Source: an uncultured Treponema sp. (GTDB taxonomy: Bacteria; Spirochaetota; Spirochaetia; Treponematales; Treponemataceae). From it: a stretch of 31,707 nt of DNA. Position numbers and translations under genes: made by a program. The notes below the pieces were generated by a model. It saw only the letters and a program-made list of their open reading frames with translations, ran no database searches and had not been told where the DNA came from. Numbering within the stretch: position 1 is the first letter of the stretch; each line of letters opens with the position of its first letter. Below, piece by piece: positions 28,635 through 31,707 of the stretch. The stretch covers positions 1 through 31,707 of the forward strand of contig CAJOQA010000020.1 in the NCBI GenBank assembly GCA_905236465.1, read 5' to 3'.

Positions 28635-31205
28635 TTAGTCATAAAAATGTGTAAATTTTTGAATATTTTTCTTTATTTTTGTGTAAAAACGGTTAATCAG
28701 CAACGCTAGTCCCAAAATCGTTAGAAGAATTCCCGCTGTGTGTCCTGGTATTTTGTAGCGCATTATAATTTCATTTCTGCCTTCTTCTAGAGGAATGTCT
28801 ATAAGGCAGTTAGCGAATAAATCTGCTTGAACTTTTTGACCGTTTCTAAAGATTGTCCAACCGGAGTTGTAAGGAATTGATGTGTGTAAGGTCAGATTAC
28901 TTTTCCCGTTGACTATAAAAGTGCATAGCCCATCTTTTACAGATATTTCCTCTGCTGCATTTGCGTTTAATTCCTCTATTGCGCTTTTTAGGACTTCTAA
29001 GTCACATTGATAAAAGAATATATCGGTGACAGAAAAATCATCTTTTGATTCAAGCAGAATTTCTGCATTTTCTGATTCGCAAGGAATATAGACTGTAGTA
29101 GGGCTACACCAACCCGCGTACTTTTGTTTATAAAATCCATTAACATTCATGAACATTTTATCATGAAAACCACAGTTTATTTTTCCATAAAGTGCAAGGC
29201 CCTTTTTTGAAGGGTAAAGGAGCCATTTTTTTATTCTACTATCATCTTTGTCAAGTGTATAATTTACTGGGGAAAAAATTTTTACACTATAACCTAATAA
29301 TTCAGAGTAAAGAGAATTTATGTATTCAAAGGGATTACCCCTGTATTCCACTTGATTTTCTGATTTGCTATATGAGAAGGCTTGTGGTAGGCAAAACGGA
29401 TTTTCATAGACCGATTTTTTGTTTGCAGGTAGAAAGTCTTTTCTTAGGGATAAACCTTTTATTGGGTAACGTGAAAGAATATATTTTACGCCAAGTAAAG
29501 AATCTGATGGGATAATTGATGTGTTTACGATGTTAAAGTTGTCTCCATTTTTATTGTAGCCCAAAGAGTCTAAAAAAGTTCTCTGCCTGTCATCGGGATC
29601 GCTTGTGTAACCTGATATTGACTTGTAGGAAAAGGCAAGGGCTTCATTGTAGTTTGCTGTATGATTTTCTTCAAAGTTGAAGAGCCTTGTTGATGTTTGG
29701 GAAATTCTGTAATTGCTGGAATCTGCAGATAAAATATTATTTATGATAGCTTTGTTTTCTTTTGTGTATTTTTTAAACTCTTCAACGTTTTGGTTAGCTT
29801 TGCACATTTTTAAAAGCATATTTCCGTTTAGTACTATTTCAGTGCAACATAATGCAGTTAGAATAAACAGAGAAAAGGCTTGTAGTTTATTTTTTTTTGA
29901 AAAAGCAAAAGTGTAAACAAAATATGTTAGAAATAATAGAGTCACAGTTTCTGACGTTCTTTTATATTGGGGGTTCACATAATTTAAAAAGAGTATAAGC
30001 ATTCCCCAGAGAAATATGGTTTTGAATATTTTCTTTGAATCGTCAAAATCTGCGTTTTCATAGAAGAGACTTGCGCAAAATACCATAAAGAAAATACCGA
30101 TGTATGAGTATCTGAACCAATAGGATGAAGCGTCTTTTAGTAAAGAGAATAAAGTAAAAAATGGAGTCCAGCAAAAGAAGAGAATGCAAACTACAGTCAT
30201 AGCTATAATAACGGTCTTTTTGTTTTTAGATATTTTGTTTTGGGGAAGTAAAAAAATGCCGAGCATCCCTATGATAACGAGACTAGAGGAAAAAAGAGAA
30301 AGTTGTCTTCTTGAACTTGTGGCGCCAAGGTTGAACCCCTGGATTATGCTTGGAAAATCTAAGTAAAAAGTAAGTTTTTTTACCCTGTTAAAATCAATGT
30401 GCCCTCTGCCGTTTTTTAAGGAAATGAAGGTTGGTAGCAGTAAAAAAGAAGCGATCATAATACCTAGAATCATAAACAAGGCACATTTTATTCCGAGTAA
30501 TATACCTGAACGGATTCTTTTAGACGAAAAACCATCAGTTTGGTTTGATTCATAAAGGGCCCATTCAAATACAAAGAAAAAAGCTGCGAAGATACAGTTT
30601 ATAAAACCTGTGTACCAATTGAAAAGCAGGGAAAGTGCCGTGGACATGGTAAGCAAAAGGAATTTTCCTTTATGAATAAACTTGTATAGCCCAAGTGAAA
30701 TAAAAGGAAGCATGATAAGTCCGTCCAGCCACATTATATTGCTTGCTTGTGTAAAAGAATATTGACACAAGGCAAATGAAATTCCTAGCAGGATTGCAAA
30801 AACTTTTTTTATTGAGCTGAATCTGTTTAGAATATAAAATGTACAGGAAAAAGCCACTAGAGAAAGTTTTAGGCTTACAATAAGTGTAAAAAAAGCGTGA
30901 AGATTTTCTTTTTCAAAAAAATACACAATAAGGTTTAGAGGTGATGATAAATAGTATGAAAAAACAGCAATGTTTGTTCCGCCAAGTGTTTTGCTGAAGG
31001 AATAAAAAATGCTTGCTTTCCCGTGCAGGACATCGTGTAAGTAGGCAAAAAAATCAAGATATTGAATTTCTGCGTCCCAACAGGTTACCGTATTGTTTCC
31101 GAATGGTACTATTTTTAACCTAAAATATAAAATCCCTAAAAGACAAAATGTCATAGGCATAGAGATAAAGGCAAAGAAAATACAGCTTTTGTTTTTGTTA
31201 TTCAT
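28635..31205 (-). CDS. YfhO-family membrane protein
   Basis: An 856-residue protein with about a dozen predicted membrane helices in the first 470 residues, a large external domain (about 480-825) and a final helix near 828-848 followed by a basic tail. The start of the protein (WDAEIQYLDFFAYLHDVLHGK, then GTNIAVFSYYLSSPLNL) and the late beta-rich domain match the bacterial YfhO family of GT-C-like membrane proteins, linked to glycosylation of surface polymers or lipids. AGGAGG precedes the ATG. The upstream glycosyltransferase gene ends 3 nt before it, so both belong to one transcript: the GT2 would make a polyprenyl-linked sugar and YfhO transfer it outside. Substrates are unknown. Confidence 0.85.
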   Translation of the reverse strand: MNNKNKSCIFFAFISMPMTFCLLGILYFRLKIVPFGNNTVTCWDAEIQYLDFFAYLHDVLHGKASIFYSFSKTLGGTNIAVFSYYLSSPLNLIVYFFEKENLHAFFTLIVSLKLSLVAFSCTFYILNRFSSIKKVFAILLGISFALCQYSFTQASNIMWLDGLIMLPFISLGLYKFIHKGKFLLLTMSTALSLLFNWYTGFINCIFAAFFFVFEWALYESNQTDGFSSKRIRSGILLGIKCALFMILGIMIASFLLLPTFISLKNGRGHIDFNRVKKLTFYLDFPSIIQGFNLGATSSRRQLSLFSSSLVIIGMLGIFLLPQNKISKNKKTVIIAMTVVCILFFCWTPFFTLFSLLKDASSYWFRYSYIGIFFMVFCASLFYENADFDDSKKIFKTIFLWGMLILFLNYVNPQYKRTSETVTLLFLTYFVYTFAFSKKNKLQAFSLFILTALCCTEIVLNGNMLLKMCKANQNVEEFKKYTKENKAIINNILSADSSNYRISQTSTRLFNFEENHTANYNEALAFSYKSISGYTSDPDDRQRTFLDSLGYNKNGDNFNIVNTSIIPSDSLLGVKYILSRYPIKGLSLRKDFLPANKKSVYENPFCLPQAFSYSKSENQVEYRGNPFEYINSLYSELLGYSVKIFSPVNYTLDKDDSRIKKWLLYPSKKGLALYGKINCGFHDKMFMNVNGFYKQKYAGWCSPTTVYIPCESENAEILLESKDDFSVTDIFFYQCDLEVLKSAIEELNANAAEEISVKDGLCTFIVNGKSNLTLHTSIPYNSGWTIFRNGQKVQADLFANCLIDIPLEEGRNEIIMRYKIPGHTAGILLTILGLALLINRFYTKIKKNIQKFTHFYD

Positions 31206-31208
31206 AAT

Positions 31209-31707
31209 TTATTTTTCCTCCTTTATAATAAAAAGAGGTCTCTGCTTGACTTCTGTATAAATTTTTGCAATGTAAAGACCTGCAATACCTGTTGTAAAAA
31301 GCTGTACGCCGCTTATAAATAAAATAATGCAGACAAGGCTTGCCCAACCTTGTACAGGGTCTCCAAAAATAAGTCGTCTTATGATGATAAATATTATGAA
31401 GACAAAGGAAAGAAGTATTCCCAATATTCCTGCGACAGCTGAAAATGCGAGAGGCTTAGTTGAAAATCCTATTATGCCATCTATTGAGTATAAAAATAGT
31501 TTCCAAAAAGACCATTTTGTTTTTCCAGCAACCCTTTCAACATTTTCGTAGGCAAACCATTTTGTTTTAAAGCCTATCCAAGGGAAAATTCCTTTTGTAA
31601 AGCGGTTTTTTTCACACAGAGAAAGAACTGCATCTTTGTATTGCTTAGTCATAAGCCTGAAATCCCTTGCCCCGTCAACAACAGCAACATTGCTTAGCCT
31701 AGCCATG
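31209..31707 (-). CDS. GT2 polyprenyl-phosphate glycosyltransferase, C-terminal part
   Basis: The 165 C-terminal residues of a DPM1/GtrB-type glycosyltransferase; the 5' part lies beyond the right edge. DGARDFRLM is the family's GDFRLM-like block, WIGFKT and RVAGKTKWSFWKL follow, and two membrane helices (about 83-110 and 120-145) end in a basic tail with KQRPLFIIKEE. Such enzymes attach a sugar to undecaprenyl phosphate at the inner face. It runs 3 nt ahead of the YfhO-family gene. The apparent Met at the edge is internal and not the real start. Confidence 0.87.
   Translation of the reverse strand, partial: MARLSNVAVVDGARDFRLMTKQYKDAVLSLCEKNRFTKGIFPWIGFKTKWFAYENVERVAGKTKWSFWKLFLYSIDGIIGFSTKPLAFSAVAGILGILLSFVFIIFIIIRRLIFGDPVQGWASLVCIILFISGVQLFTTGIAGLYIAKIYTEVKQRPLFIIKEEK

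Overview
The window looks like chromosome of a host-associated spirochaete, most likely Treponema. The evidence is a 5S rRNA 3' end of spirochaete type at the left edge, a protein with the N-terminal domain of the Borrelia/Treponema P83/100 antigen family, and a methyl-accepting chemotaxis protein. Base composition is low to moderate G+C and uneven. The first 8 kb and the last 3 kb are visibly more A+T rich than the glmS-glnA region. The genus call rests on family recognition, not on a database search.

Region 1 (1-8124, + strand). After the 5S rRNA tail and a well-formed promoter lies a tightly overlapping nine-gene operon. It encodes two acyl carrier proteins, an AMP-dependent ligase with an N-terminal membrane domain, a hot-dog dehydratase, a GT2 glycosyltransferase, an LpxL-like acyltransferase, a 4HBT thioesterase, a LolA-like periplasmic protein and an MMPL/RND exporter. 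This is the gene order of the front half of aryl-polyene (APE)-type clusters, but no ketosynthase, ketoreductase or ammonia-lyase follows. It probably makes and exports an acylated or aryl-modified envelope glycolipid.

Region 2 (8158-17032). A chemoreceptor on the + strand faces a minus-strand block: AAA_14/DUF4143 ATPase, P83/100-like exported protein, degenerate HD-GYP protein, glmS, a short glnA-type glutamine synthetase and an ANTAR RNA-binding regulator. The last three genes sit 8 nt apart or overlap and form a glutamine use/supply/control unit. A tandem 23-bp repeat separates the convergent ends.

Region 3 (17196-19394, + strand) is a decayed McrB/LlaJI-like restriction locus. The McrB-type ATPase has lost its start. 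The nuclease is frameshifted and has lost the segment between its two catalytic motifs.

Region 4 (19408-25610) holds a beta-lactamase-fold serine hydrolase, divergent from a 1188-residue exported beta-propeller/transglutaminase fusion, followed by the M18 aminopeptidase apeB.

Region 5 (25616-31707, - strand) holds a cation diffusion facilitator pseudogene with an internal deletion, mtnN, yhbY, udp, a YfhO-family membrane protein and the C-terminal part of a GT2 glycosyltransferase. Between mtnN and yhbY, on the + strand, is a candidate small RNA of about 65 nt. It has a consensus promoter, an intrinsic terminator and a loop carrying a CCTCCTT anti-Shine-Dalgarno-like sequence.

A recurring theme is that several genes have a -10 hexamer ending only 6-8 nt before the ATG and no Shine-Dalgarno site. 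This predicts leaderless mRNAs, while operon-internal genes generally use Shine-Dalgarno sites or overlapping starts.
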